From positions 55,661,501-55,725,500 of the forward strand of contig NC_092339.1 of NCBI RefSeq assembly GCF_046630445.1: a DNA stretch of 64,000 bases, in the 5' to 3' direction. The DNA is from Rutidosis leptorrhynchoides. Its lineage: Eukaryota > Streptophyta > Magnoliopsida > Asterales > Asteraceae. Positions 1 to 10,008 of this stretch are shown here, in pieces (the first letter of the stretch is position 1; each line of letters begins with the position of its first letter). A program made the translations under genes and the position numbers. The notes under the pieces were generated by a model. That model saw only the letters and a program-made list of their open reading frames with translations, did no database searches and was not told the DNA's origin.

Positions 1-519
1 ATATTAGCAGCCCACATAAGCAGCCCGTTAACAAAAGGAATACGTTTTAAAATTTGTTGAAGTTTATAATTACCAACTCCTAGCCAAAATGGTCGGCCAA
101 CATGTACCATGTCCCACTCGCCTAATCATTTAAATATATCAGATCAATACTTGATGTAATCATGCCAATCTATTGTGGTAGGAACATTTGGAAAGTTTGG
201 ATATCCCACGTCTTCATCTAATGTCCAAAAGCAAACCGAAGTGGGGCACATTTTGATGATTAAAACATAAGAACAATTCGAGTAGGTGATAGATTAGGTA
301 AACAAAGCTCGATGAGCAAATGGTTGTGGGGTTCGGTTGGGACGTGCGTAGGGTTCATCTAGGATTAAAATATAAACATCACAATTATTCTAAATGGAAC
401 GTACCCCTTTTTCTTTTAGTGATTAAATCTGTCGGCCATCATAGTGACAATTGGTACCACCTAATCCATTATATATTTCGGAGTACATTAATTCAATCAA
501 CGGCGACTTAAACTGTGAA
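1..519. other. Unassigned left edge, no gene seen
   Basis: AT-rich intergenic sequence. Short open frames, for example 320-511 on the plus strand, have no recognisable domain, and I see no splice-site pattern or terminal repeat. It may be the distal part of the inverted LTR fragment that follows, but I cannot align it to any other LTR in the window. Confidence 0.4.
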
Positions 520-542
520 TATATATATATATATATATATAT
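520..542. repeat. (TA)n microsatellite
   Basis: Pure TA dinucleotide run of about 23 bases. It resembles the much longer TA arrays found inside the other LTRs of this window. Confidence 0.9.
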
Positions 543-599
543 GGCTCATGACCCACTCCTTCAATCTTACTATCATTTAAAAACAAAAATAAAAATTTA

Positions 600-2127
600 C
601 GATGCAGCAGCTTTCGGTTTAGGTGCGTGATGATGGTTCGAAAAAAAAAAACAATAGTAGATGGTTACCGGATTGGTGGTGTTTGGTTCCTCTAAGGCTT
701 GAGCAGAAACAGTTAACGATTTAAGGTGTTAACTGGCTTTGAACAGAAACAAAGGTATCGTACAGTAGGTTAATCTTTAGTGGTTGTTTTACAACAATTG
801 AAACAGCAATCGTTGTAGCACAAAACAGATGCTATATTAATAAGAAAGGTGGCGATTTGATGATTGTTCATGGTTGGTTTGTGGGTTGAATGAAAACAGA
901 AAAATATAAGTAAGTTTCGATTAACATGGCAGGGTTATGATTGGGTTGTTGTTAATTGTGGTGTTTTCGGATATAACCCAAATGGTAGTAGCAGTTCTTG
1001 ATTACAGCAAAAAGTTCTATGGTGATGATGGGTTGTCATGGGGAGTTTTGGTTTGATCGAGAAGCAAACAGATACAACAGTAGTGTTAGTTGTAACCCGG
1101 TATTTTACAAGTTGGTTCGGTTGGTGTTCGAAATCTTGATGATGGTTTCGTTGATGGTGTATGCCAAATCAAAAAGTGGTGGAGATTGTGTTTGTGACTC
1201 TCATCAATATTAGTATGCAGAGAATATGAGATGGTTGATTGATTTTTGTAGAGTTGTTGATCGACAAAGAATCATAAGTGATGCAGGAAATCAAATAAAA
1301 TTTGATTTGAAGTATAACTAATCTGTACTGGGAATCGGTCACCTACATTTATATTGACAAATTGAAACACATTTGAATCCTATGATTTAATTACAGATTA
1401 ATCTGTATTTATATTTGTATTTAATTGTATTTACATGCACATATATATAGCTGTATTTATATTTATATAGTATATTTAATCTTATTAACTAATACATATA
1501 ACATTAATAATACTATTCTTAATATTGTAATTAATAATAATAATAATAAATATTTGTAACAACATAAGTAATAATAATAATATTATTGCTAATAATAATA
1601 ACTATAAGATTTATAACATTAATATTATTAGTAATAATATTAATAACAATACTAATTTTATTAATGATAATAATACTATTAATAACTAATACACTTTGTT
1701 CTTTATCACACTTCATGTCTATATGTCATATATTGAATTTAATAATATTAATGATACTGATATAATAATAATTTAATAATAATGATAGTATGGTGTATCT
1801 TACAATTTTTAATATACGTAAATTCGTTATTAACTTCGTCAAGAAGTTAACGGGATTATATAATGAACTCAAAGTTATCATGTTATAATATATATAGATA
1901 TATATGCATCTATATTCATATACACATAATTATTTACAATTAATTGTTCGTGAATCGCCGAAAATGGTCAAAGGTTCACTGAATCCACATAAGTAGTTCA
2001 AAGGTAGAATGTATGCATGAACACAGTTCAATGTTTATGAGACTTCAATATTACAAACTTTGCTTATCGTGTTGGAAACATATAAAGATTAAGTTTAAAT
2101 TTGGTCGGAAATTTCCGGGTCATCACA
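600..2127 (-). mobile_element. LTR fragment F of a gypsy-type element, inverted
   Basis: Read on the minus strand it begins TGTGATGACCCGG and continues through a stretch ending in GATTCACGAACAA. That is the same opening as LTR C (11884 onward) and LTR D (38637 onward). Further in, 600-1210 resembles the CCA/ACC-rich part of C (12900-13302) and E (61500-61960), inverted. 1500-1700 holds imperfect AAT/ATT repeats. The boundary at 2127 (CATCACA) is sharp; the left boundary is not resolved, and no internal region or partner LTR is visible. It is probably a truncated or solo LTR of the chromovirus family. The small ORF at 998-1213 lies inside it and is not supported as a gene. Confidence 0.65.
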
Positions 2128-2305
2128 CCTAACCCCTAAACCCCAAACCCTAAACCCTAAACCATAAACCCTAAACGTTATACCCTAAACTTCAAACCCT
2201 AAACCATATACCATAAACCCGAAACCCTAAACCATAAACCATATACCCTAAACTCTAAAACATAGGCCCTAAACCCTAAATCATAAACCCTAAACCGTGA
2301 ACTCC
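2128..2305. repeat. Interstitial telomere-like repeat (degenerate CCCTAAA)n
   Basis: About 180 bases of head-to-tail CCCTAAA (C-rich strand of the Arabidopsis-type telomere) units. Many variants such as CCATAAA, CCATATA and CCCGAAA are mixed in. A few isolated related units follow at 2505-2565. The array starts directly at the end of LTR F. The degeneracy says it is an old internal array, not a functional telomere. Confidence 0.85.
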
Positions 2306-2827
2306 TGATAAGCTAGCCAAAATCCAAGGAAGTTGTTCAAATCTATCATCATATGCTGCCTCTTCAATCACTTTACTTATAAATTCCTGGGTTGACAGGG
2401 GTTGATCACCCTGGTTAAATTCACCATGGCTTATACGTCGTAGAGTATCATGGAGTATACAAGCCGAACCTAGAATATTGAAACTGGAGGGTTGGTTTAC
2501 CGTTTACCCGTTAAACCCTACACATTAGACTATAAACCATCAAACCTAACCACTATAACCCAAACCATACTAATTACTTCAACTTATTCGTAACGAGTTA
2601 GTTCATAGTCATCAGAGACGGATCTTGAACGACTTTAGTGGGAGGGCCAAAATAATTTCAAAAACTTATATATGAAAAATTCTAAAATCTTGGAGGGGCT
2701 ATTATATAAAATATTTATATTTTAGATCTCAGGAAATAAAATTTATACTAAAAGAACAAATTTTTGGAGGGGCCACTGCTCACCCGTGCCACCCCAAAGA
2801 TACTTCCGTTGATAGTCTTAACATATT
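2306..2827. other. Intergenic, no gene seen
   Basis: No coding potential recognised. At 2636-2810 two copies of a GGAGGGGC(C/T)A-like motif flank an A/T-rich core. The stretch looks like a decayed transposon piece, but I cannot name the family. Confidence 0.3.
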
Positions 2828-3240
2828 TTGATTAGGGTCTTACATTTTCTTCACCATAAATAGAAGTATATAACAGAGTCGTGTCTCATTTTCATAATAA
2901 TCTCAAAACAACATATCACATAATCTCATATTATTTCATCATCATCCTTATCATCGTTTATTCTTTAAGAACAACATCAGAATCATTTTTCTTCTTCATC
3001 CTTACTGTTACAAAATTCATCACTATCACTTGAGAAGTTACATATCTCACATCTAATACAGTACTCGTTCCACACTCTTCTTCCCATCTCCTTCCACGCT
3101 ATCCCTGCTGATTTCGTCAACACCACCGACGCTGGTCAACCTAAACCCTATATCAAAAATTCAGTCCACATCTATCTTCTTCGCGTTTTAGGTATACATC
3201 TATCTTCTTCAATGATTGAGGATAAGTTACAGGTGCTAAT
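2828..3240 (+). promoter_or_regulatory. Candidate host-gene promoter and 5' leader
   Basis: A TATA-like stretch (CCATAAATAGAAGTATATAA, 2854-2873) is followed by a pyrimidine- and CAT/CTT-rich leader typical of plant 5' UTRs. An ATG near 3211 opens a very short frame that runs into a CAG|GT-type donor near 3231. No protein family can be recognised from so few codons. The exon-like piece at 9274-9394 could belong to the same gene, which would place the copia element in its intron. This is inference from composition and splice-like motifs only. Confidence 0.25.
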
Positions 3241-3598
3241 TTTTGTTATAAATCATGATCTCATAGTGTTATTTTAAGCAATTACTAGTAGTATTGAGTA
3301 GAACATAGCTTCGTTAGTTGATTAGCTTGTTTATTTGATGATTTTTGCTGTAGTCAATGTTAATTAGACTATAGTCAAATGCTATTATTTTGATTTTATC
3401 AGATATGTTAGTTTGTATAATCATGAACTATTGATTGATTTTGATTTTCATTAGTTCAACTCGGAATAATAAGTTTGATATTTAACCGGTCGCGCTGATA
3501 AAAAAGCATTTTTATTGAAGTAATTTGGTCAATCAGTTAACTGACTTTGATAATCTTATTTTAGGGTTTCTGTTTTACATTTTTGTATAAAGTATGAA
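3241..3598. other. Non-coding, intron-like or intergenic
   Basis: T-rich sequence with no open frame of note. It would be intron if the flanking gene model is right. It ends in the copia target site. Confidence 0.3.
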
Positions 3599-3603
3599 TT
3601 TAG
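3599..3603. repeat. Target-site duplication TTTAG (copia), left copy
   Basis: TTTAG directly precedes the left LTR and is repeated at 8728-8732 directly after the right LTR. A perfect 5-bp duplication is what copia integrases leave. Confidence 0.95.
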
Positions 3604-3977
3604 TGTTGGACCAATCTTGACATAAAATAATAGTTAGAGGTTTATTTTGTGAAATTATATCTCAAATGGATTTGAGGAGGTGGAACATGTGAACGGATAA
3701 CAAGTGGGCTAGCCGTCATTGTTTTCAATTTTGCTTCTTCCTTGACTTTTCTACTTTATTCTAGACTTGACTATCCTAGATGATTCTAGACTTGGTTATC
3801 CTAGATGATTCTAGACTAGACTTGATTAACTTAATGGATAAGGTTAATCAACTATAAATAGGGATGTAATAAGGAGATTGTAATAAGAGTTTTTCTATAA
3901 TTGGATAAGGATTTCCAATAAGTTCTTGTTCTTAAATTTTACTATTCTGTCTTATAATCTGGTACCAAATTTCTTCA
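3604..3977 (+). repeat. Copia 5' LTR
   Basis: Begins TGTTGGACC and ends TTCTTCA, so it has the TG...CA ends. It repeats at 8354-8727 at the same length of 374. It carries an internal short repeat based on CTAGATGATTCTAGACTTG (3775-3825), a possible regulatory array upstream of the TATA box. Confidence 0.97.
3852..3861 (+). promoter_or_regulatory. TATA box of copia LTR
   Basis: CTATAAATAG sits about two thirds into the LTR. The same sequence lies at 8602-8611 in the right LTR. Position and sequence fit the LTR core promoter (U3/R border). Confidence 0.7.
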
Positions 3978-3979
3978 AT

Positions 3980-3991
3980 TGGTATCAGAGC
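3980..3991 (+). other. Primer binding site, initiator tRNA-Met
   Basis: TGGTATCAGAGC lies two bases after the left LTR. It is complementary to the 3' end of plant initiator tRNA-Met, the usual copia primer. Confidence 0.92.
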
Positions 3992-4088
3992 GAAGTTACA
4001 AAAGGGATCGTGTTGTTGATCAAAAGGACTAGATCAATCACCAGATTCTAAGACAGAAAAATACGAGCGTCGATCGTAGACCAGATTC

Positions 4089-5126
4089 ATGGGGGATATT
4101 ATCAATACCTCGGATGCAATCAAGGATAGCAGCCATCTTACGTTCCAGTGCCCTATCCTAACTGCGACCAATTATCCCATCTGGTCGCTTAGGATCAAAG
4201 CGATTTTTAAGGCACATGGAATCTGGGAATCAATTGAACCTGGAACTGATGTCGATCAGAAAAAGGATAATGCTGCAATCGCTTATCTGTATCAGTCTTT
4301 ACCTGAAGACTTGATTCTTCAAGTTGCAGGTTGCACCCATGCGAAGGAAATCTGGGATGCAATCAAGACCCGTCACCTTGGAGTTGAACGAGTAATGGAG
4401 GCTAGGCTTCAAACTCTTAAAGTTGAATTTGAAGCAGCACGGATGAAAGATAGCGAAAAAATTGATGATTTTGCAGCAAAACTTTCTGGAATTGCCTCAA
4501 AATCAGCTGCACTTGGAACCGTCATTGAGGAAACCACGTTGGTGAGAAAAATATTAACTGCCATACCAGAAAAATTCTTAAATATGGCAGCTACTATCGA
4601 ACAACTGGTTGATTTCAAAACGGTGAAATTCCAAGAAGTTGTGGGTAGACTAAAAGCTTATGAAGAACGAACCAGTCTAAAGACTACAAATAACAGCCAT
4701 GACCAACTTCTGTTGTCCTATGAAGGATGGGACTCAAGAAAGAAAAGGGAAAACAGCTTTGGTCGAGGTCGAGGGAATGGCCAAGACACCCGGGGTAGGG
4801 GCCGAGGTCGTGGACAGTTTGGTGGTCGAGGAAGGGGTTCAGGCCGCGGACAAATTTTTTTTGCTGGTAGACAAACAACTGAAAACTTAACTAAAGATCG
4901 ATCCAAGTTGCAGTGTTTTCGATGTGATGCATTTGGACACTTCTCATCGGATTGTCCAACACGAAAGAAAAGAGAACAAGCAAATTTGACTCAAGCTAGA
5001 TCAACCGAACTACCAGTGGCTAATGATGACAGACCTGCACTATTGATGTCCGTAGCCAATCAAAGAAGCGAGAAGGAAGTAATTCATCTAAGTGAAAAGA
5101 AGGTTTTTCCAGCAAAGTATGAGTGA
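4089..5126 (+). CDS. gag: Copia gag (capsid-nucleocapsid)
   Basis: 345 residues. The N-terminal part has the copia gag layout: residues about 20-60 with a YPIWSLRIK-type segment, then the UBN2-like helical core. Residues about 217-262 are rich in RG/RGG. A CX2CX4HX4C zinc knuckle occupies residues 276-289 (C276, C279, H284, C289). It packages element RNA into virus-like particles in the cytoplasm. The ATG at 4089 follows the primer site by about 100 bases and is the first in frame. The TGA at 5124 separates it from protease, which continues in the same frame only 18 bases later, so this stop is probably a mutation and not a natural gene end. Confidence 0.9.
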   Translation: MGDIINTSDAIKDSSHLTFQCPILTATNYPIWSLRIKAIFKAHGIWESIEPGTDVDQKKDNAAIAYLYQSLPEDLILQVAGCTHAKEIWDAIKTRHLGVERVMEARLQTLKVEFEAARMKDSEKIDDFAAKLSGIASKSAALGTVIEETTLVRKILTAIPEKFLNMAATIEQLVDFKTVKFQEVVGRLKAYEERTSLKTTNNSHDQLLLSYEGWDSRKKRENSFGRGRGNGQDTRGRGRGRGQFGGRGRGSGRGQIFFAGRQTTENLTKDRSKLQCFRCDAFGHFSSDCPTRKKREQANLTQARSTELPVANDDRPALLMSVANQRSEKEVIHLSEKKVFPAKYE

Positions 5127-5144
5127 CATGATAGTGGAGAAAAC

Positions 5145-5699
5145 ATGCGGTACTTAGATACTGGAGCAACAAACCACATGACAGGAAACAAAGGACTGTT
5201 TTCAAAACTTGATACGGATATTGGTGGTACAGTGAGATTTGGGGATAACTCGTGGGTAGATATAGAAGGAAGAGGATCTATTCTTTTAACATGTAAGAAT
5301 GGTGAACAACGTTTGTTGACCGACATACTTTATATCCCATACTTAAAAACTAACATATTTAGTCTTGGGCAAGCTGAAGAAGGGGGTTGTGTAATCTTGA
5401 TCAAACATGGTTTCTTGTATATGTTTGAGGTAGATGGATCGCTGCTAATGAAGGTTCAAAGGTCCCCTAATCGGTTGTATAAAATTAATCTCGAGGTTGG
5501 GACACCAATCTGTTTACATGCCAAGATTGATGATCCAGCATGGTTGTGGCATGCCCGTCTCGGTCATGTGAACTTTGATACAATAAAGCGGCTAGGGACC
5601 AACAATCTAGTTGATGGAGTGCCGGTTATTGATCACCCTACACAGATGTGCGAAGCATGTTTAGCAGGGAAACATTCACGACAAAGTTTTCCTGTTTAG
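5145..5699 (+). pseudogene. pol: Copia protease and integrase N-terminal domain (broken polyprotein segment)
   Basis: Same frame as gag. The aspartic-protease active site DTGA lies at residues 5-8 (5157 onward). After it comes the GAG-pre-integrase/HHCC zinc domain, with HARLGH at about residue 136 and CEAC near the end. A TAG at 5697 cuts the frame before the integrase core. The first catalytic aspartate of integrase falls in the same frame at 5742-5744, outside any uninterrupted frame. Protease would cut the polyprotein, and the zinc domain would help integrase multimerise. As it stands the segment has no start of its own. Confidence 0.88.
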
Positions 5700-5822
5700 A
5701 CAACTTTTAGAGCCCAAAATCCACTGGAGCAGGTTTATGCAGATCTGTGCGGACCCATATCCCCTGCCAGCCAAGCTGGAAACAGGTATGTTCTGCTGAT
5801 TGTTGATGATCACAGCAGGTTT

Positions 5823-8027
5823 ATGTGGTCTTTCATGTTAAAAACCAAAGGAGAGGCATTTGAGCAATTCAAGAAATTCAAGGCGATTGCTGAAAATCAA
5901 TATGGAAGGAAAATAAAGGTCCTTAGAACTGATCGGGGAGGAGAATTTACATCCAACGAGTTCAATCAGTATTGTGATTATGCTGGAATCACAAGACAGT
6001 TGACTGCACCTTACACGCCACAGCAGAATGGTATCGTTGAAAGGCGAAATCGAACAGTGATGAGCACAACAAGGAGTATTCTTAAAGCAATGGATATGCC
6101 ACAAAGTTTCTGGGCTGAAGCAGTACGTCACTCGGTTTATATTCTAAACAGGTTGCCCACGAAGATTCTGAAAAATCAAACACCGTATGAGGCTTTAAAA
6201 GGAAGAAGACCAAATCTTGATCATTTACGGGTGTTTAGATGTGTTGGATATGTGAAAGTACCTTCAGATCAAGTAAAAAAACTTGATGACAGAAGTATTC
6301 CTATGGTTTATTTAGGAACTGAACCAGGAACTAAGGCACATCGTATGTATGATCCCGAGAAGATGAAAATAGTAATCAGTCGAGATGTGGAATTTGATGA
6401 GGCACGCAAATGGGATTGGCATTCCGGAGTAGAATACAATCAAGAACCTAATCACAAAGGAGAATTCGTGATACATATAAACTCCGGTGAAGTTTTCTCG
6501 GCTGATCAAAATTCCGAAAATGGGCCTACTGAACTAGGCAGCCCAAGTAGCTCATATAGCCCACAAAGCAGCAACTCCTCAAGTCAAGGAAGATCGACCA
6601 ATGAGGAAAGCATAACCCATTTTGATGTTAGCAGTCCTGAAACAACAGTAAAACAACGAGGACCTATGCTGTCTCGTCTCCCGACAGATACAGTCAACGA
6701 GTCAGATCCATCTATGGCAGAAGAGGAGACATATGATGATACACCACCTCGAGGTTGGAAAAATCAAAGTGATGTATATGATCTTCTTCTTACCGAAGGA
6801 GAACCAACAAATTTCAAGGAAGCTACAAGACATAAAGAATGGAAGCAAGCTATGGAAGGTGAAATAGCTTCCATTGAAAGGAATAATACTTGGGAGTTAA
6901 TGGATCTAAAATGGGTATACAAAATTAAATGGGATGCAAAAGGAAATGTCACACGACATAAAGCACGGCTAGTTGCCAAAGGCTACATCCAGACACATGG
7001 TGTAGACTTTGACGAGGTATTTGCACCCGTAGCTAGACTTGAGACTGTTAGACTTATTCTAGCTTTGGCAGCCCAAAGAGGGTGGGATGTTCATCACCTA
7101 GATGTTAAAACAGCATTTCTACACGGTGACCTCAAGGAAGAAGTCTTCGTATCTCAACCGGAAGGTTTTGTGATAAAGGGGAAGGAACAAAAGGTGTACA
7201 GACTGTCAAAGGCTCTCTATGGCCTGAAGCAAGCTCCACGTGTTTGTAATACAAAATTAGATGGAGTTCTAAAGGAATATGGATTTCAAAGGTGTAAGCT
7301 TGAACAAGCTGTATACACAAAAAGAAGGCAAGAAGGATCACTTTTGGTAGGAATTTATGTTGATGATTTGATTGTAACAGGTAATAACCCGGAGAAAATT
7401 AAACAATTCAAAAGGCAAATGAAAGATAAATTTGAGATGAGTGATCTGGGCTTACTTTCTTATTATCTCGGACTCGAAGTAATACAAGGCATAGATGGAA
7501 TAAAAATTCATCAATCTAGATATGCTAAAAGAATCCTAGAGGAAGCAGGAATGTGGGAGTGCAATTCCACCAAATATCCAATGGGACCAGGTCTGAAGTT
7601 GATGAAAGATGATGGTAGCAAATGTGTTGATGCAACTGAATACCGAAAAACAATTGGATGCCTACGGTATTTAACTCATACACGGCCGGATCTTACATAC
7701 TCGGTGGGATATGCAAGTAGGTATATGCAAACTCCTAAAATTACTCATCTTCAAGCTGTTAAGCAAATTCTCAGGTACTTGAAAGGTACAGTAGACCTGG
7801 GTATTCACTATCGAAGGAATGGTAGCAATAACCTACTTGGATTTAGCGACAGCAGCTTCTCGGTGGACCGAGATGATGGAAAGGGTACTACTGGATTAGT
7901 GTTCTACTTTGATGATGGACCTATTGCTTGGAATTCACAAAAACAACAAACAGTGGCCTTATCATCCTGCGAAGCATCGCAGAATTTATGGCTGCTACTG
8001 CAGCAGCTTGTCAAGCAATATGGTTAA
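5823..8027 (+). pseudogene. pol: Copia integrase core, reverse transcriptase and partial RNase H
   Basis: Same frame as the preceding segments. Integrase residues D37 and E73 (35 residues between) complete the D,D35E triad with the upstream Asp at 5742. The copia C-terminal integrase region follows, then RT. RT begins abruptly: the TWELMDL segment runs directly into KWVYK, so the usual 8-10 residue linker with its glycines is missing (an in-frame deletion near 6905). RT motif A (HHLDVKTAFLHGDL) and the catalytic YVDD (residues about 512-515) are intact. RNase H starts well but shifts frame near 7977, after SSCEA, leaving a short wrong tail. Confidence 0.9.
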
Positions 8028-8320
8028 GGGGACTCTTAGCTGAAATAACTGGAAGAAAAGAAGAACAAGTTGTGATCAAAGTTGATAATAAGTCAGCAAT
8101 ATCATTGATGAAAAATCCAGTATTTCATGGAAGAAGTAAGCATATCGACACACGGTATCATTTCATACGAGAGTGTGTTGAAAACGAGAAGATTAAAGTT
8201 GAATACATCAGTGGAGATCAGCAACGGGCTGATATTCTTACAAAAGCATTGCCGAAGTTAAAGTTTGCTGAAATGAGAGAGATTCTTGGGGTTCAAAGGA
8301 TTGAAGACTCAAAGAAATAA
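7928..8320 (+). pseudogene. pol: Copia RNase H C-terminal part, frame-shifted
   Basis: Real homology begins near 7979, where the reading frame has moved relative to upstream. It then runs through the segment with WLRGLLAEI, the DNKSAI motif and the H-rich SKHIDTRYHFIRE motif to TAA at 8318. The bases GCATCGCA at the junction look like a five-base insertion containing a repeated GCA. RNase H removes the RNA template during reverse transcription. The C-terminal catalytic Asp/His residues are present but are separated from the N-terminal half. Confidence 0.85.
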
Positions 8321-8335
8321 ATGATTACTCAAGGT

Positions 8336-8353
8336 CAAGATTGGGGGGGTGAT
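8336..8353 (+). other. Polypurine tract of copia element
   Basis: A purine stretch with seven consecutive G lies immediately before the right LTR, after the RNase H stop. This is the expected plus-strand primer site. Confidence 0.8.
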
Positions 8354-8727
8354 CGTTGGACCAATCTTGACATAAAATAATAGTTAGAGGTTTATTTTGT
8401 GAAATTATATCTCAAATGGATTTGAGGAGGTGGAACATGTGAACGGATAACAAGTGGGCTAGCCGTCATTGTTTTCAATTTTGCTTCTTCTTTGACTTTT
8501 CTACTTTATTCTAGACTTGACTATCCTAGATGATTCTAGACTTGGTTATCCTAGATTATTCTAGACTAGACTTGATTAACTTAATGGATAAGGTTAATCA
8601 ACTATAAATAGGGATGTAATAAGGAGATTGTAATAAGAGTTTTTCTATAATTGGAGAAGGATTTTCAATAAGTTCTTGTTCTTAAATTTTACTATTCTGT
8701 CTTATAATCTGGTACCAAATTTCTTCA
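8354..8727 (+). repeat. Copia 3' LTR
   Basis: 374 bp, same length as the left LTR, ending TTCTTCA and followed by the TTTAG duplication. Its first base is C where the left copy has T, so the terminal TG is CG here. About four other substitutions are visible. Confidence 0.96.
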
Positions 8728-8732
8728 TTTAG

Positions 8733-9273
8733 TTGTATTCAGGTTGTCTAATAGGGCCTGCACACCATTGATCATTTGGCCATTCAGTAATGTCAATTGT
8801 TGTGGTATGAATGTGGATTTAAGGAACTCATGTAATGTAAAGTTGCTATGTCGAAATTTTGGTTGTTATAATATTAAAATCCTTTTTGGTGTCTATTTGG
8901 GTAATTATGACCCGTTTGACTAATTGAGAGTCAAATCAGGCATTTGTTAATTTAGACGTCTTATATGTTATATTGAGTAAATTAACAGGTTTTGGTATTT
9001 TAAAAATGAGTATCGGGTGTATTTTGGTTAAAGAGCAAGATTTGACCCATTTGGTAATGACTCTCGGGCCTACTTTGTGAACTCTTAAAATGAAATCGAG
9101 TCTGCAACTAGGAGACAGATTCAGAACAATGTAACAACTTCTAACACATAACCTCGGTCTTTCAAAGTCGGCCTACAACGGCACATATATATTTTGTTGC
9201 TGTGAATTTGATACTTGAAAACATGTGATTTGGCTCACTTAGTTTTCTTTTTATATCTTAAGTATGCGTTGAT
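8733..9273. other. Non-coding, intron-like or intergenic
   Basis: T-rich, with no coding signal recognised. A pyrimidine stretch and TCTGCAG at the right end resemble a splice acceptor for the exon-like segment that follows. Confidence 0.3.
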
Positions 9274-9394
9274 ATCTGCAGCTGTAGTTGGAGTTCCTTC
9301 TGCTCTATTTCGGGAATTTATACGCCAGCCAGACTCTGATACAGGCAGCCTTCGTAGACCATCTCATGAATTCTTTGTTCGTCTAGAACCCGAA
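9274..9394 (+). pseudogene. Exon-like coding fragment of unknown host gene
   Basis: An open stretch bounded by a TGCAG acceptor and a CCGAAG|GTAGAC donor. It has unusually high GC and balanced codon use for this window. In the frame of the open stretch that starts at 9215 it encodes about 40 residues, including LFREFIRQPD and RRPSHEFFVRLEPE, which look like real protein. I do not recognise the family. It may be one exon of a gene whose 5' end is near 2828-3240, or a captured gene fragment. No further exon is evident before the LINE. Confidence 0.35.
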
Positions 9395-9419
9395 GGTAGA
9401 CATCCGCCTTTTTACTAAT

Positions 9420-9995
9420 TATAATGCCAATGCCACTCTTTTTATTTATAAGTACAATGTAGTAGAAATGGGTTTAAATTTGCATTTTTAAGTGTGATGG
9501 GATTAAAGCGTTATAAGTTGGCTGACTTGAAATTGATTATAACGATCTTTTTATTAATAAAATACACTAACTGTAAGTTTAAGTAGTGGTTTTTTGAGTT
9601 CAATAAGATTTTTTTAGGGGTCCACTAATAAGTTTAGGAGTATCTCCATTATCAGTAATTTCATTGTGAAGGAGACATTTTTGTAACTACATTCCATTGT
9701 TACTTCTTCATTTTTGTGTATGCTGCTGCAGTGAATAATATTTTTCGTGGTCAACTACATTTGGGATACAACATTACCTTAAAATTCAGCTTGATGGTAG
9801 CAACCTGCTTTTATATATTAATGTTGTTTTCTTACGTTCCATGTTGATGTATATGCTGGTTCGGAAAGCATAATGTTTAGTATGTTGCTAAAGTGTAATG
9901 TTGTGTTGTTGATCATAAGAGGAATAGCCTAGACAATCAGCAAACCCAAACAAACTCTACGTATGTAATGAAACAAATAATATAATCGCATTGCC
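9420..9995. other. Intergenic or intron, no gene seen
   Basis: AT-rich with scattered TGTT/GTTG stretches. No domain or repeat boundary recognised. The last bases are the LINE target site. Confidence 0.3.
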
Positions 9996-10008
9996 ATTTT
10001 GTCTTTAT
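9996..10008. repeat. LINE target-site duplication, left copy
   Basis: ATTTTGTCTTTAT, repeated exactly at 11028-11040 after the poly(A) tail. A 13-bp perfect duplication is typical of target-primed reverse transcription. Confidence 0.93.

Larger units (their letters stand above)
3604..8727 (+). mobile_element. Complete Ty1/copia LTR retrotransposon, coding region broken
   Basis: Two 374-bp LTRs, an initiator-Met primer site, gag, protease, integrase, reverse transcriptase, RNase H and a G-rich polypurine tract occur in copia order (integrase before RT). The element is flanked by a 5-bp TSD. The LTRs differ at about five positions by eye, so the insertion is recent. Gag and pol share one frame, as usual for plant copia, but the frame is cut by TGA at 5124, TAG at 5697 and a frameshift near 7977. 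The RGG-rich gag suggests an Oryco/Ivana-like lineage; that assignment is weak. It cannot make a full polyprotein and would depend on a relative for movement. Confidence 0.95.

Noticed and set aside
2128-2305. True chromosome end
   Set aside because: Units are heavily degenerate and non-repeat DNA continues on both sides, so it is interstitial.
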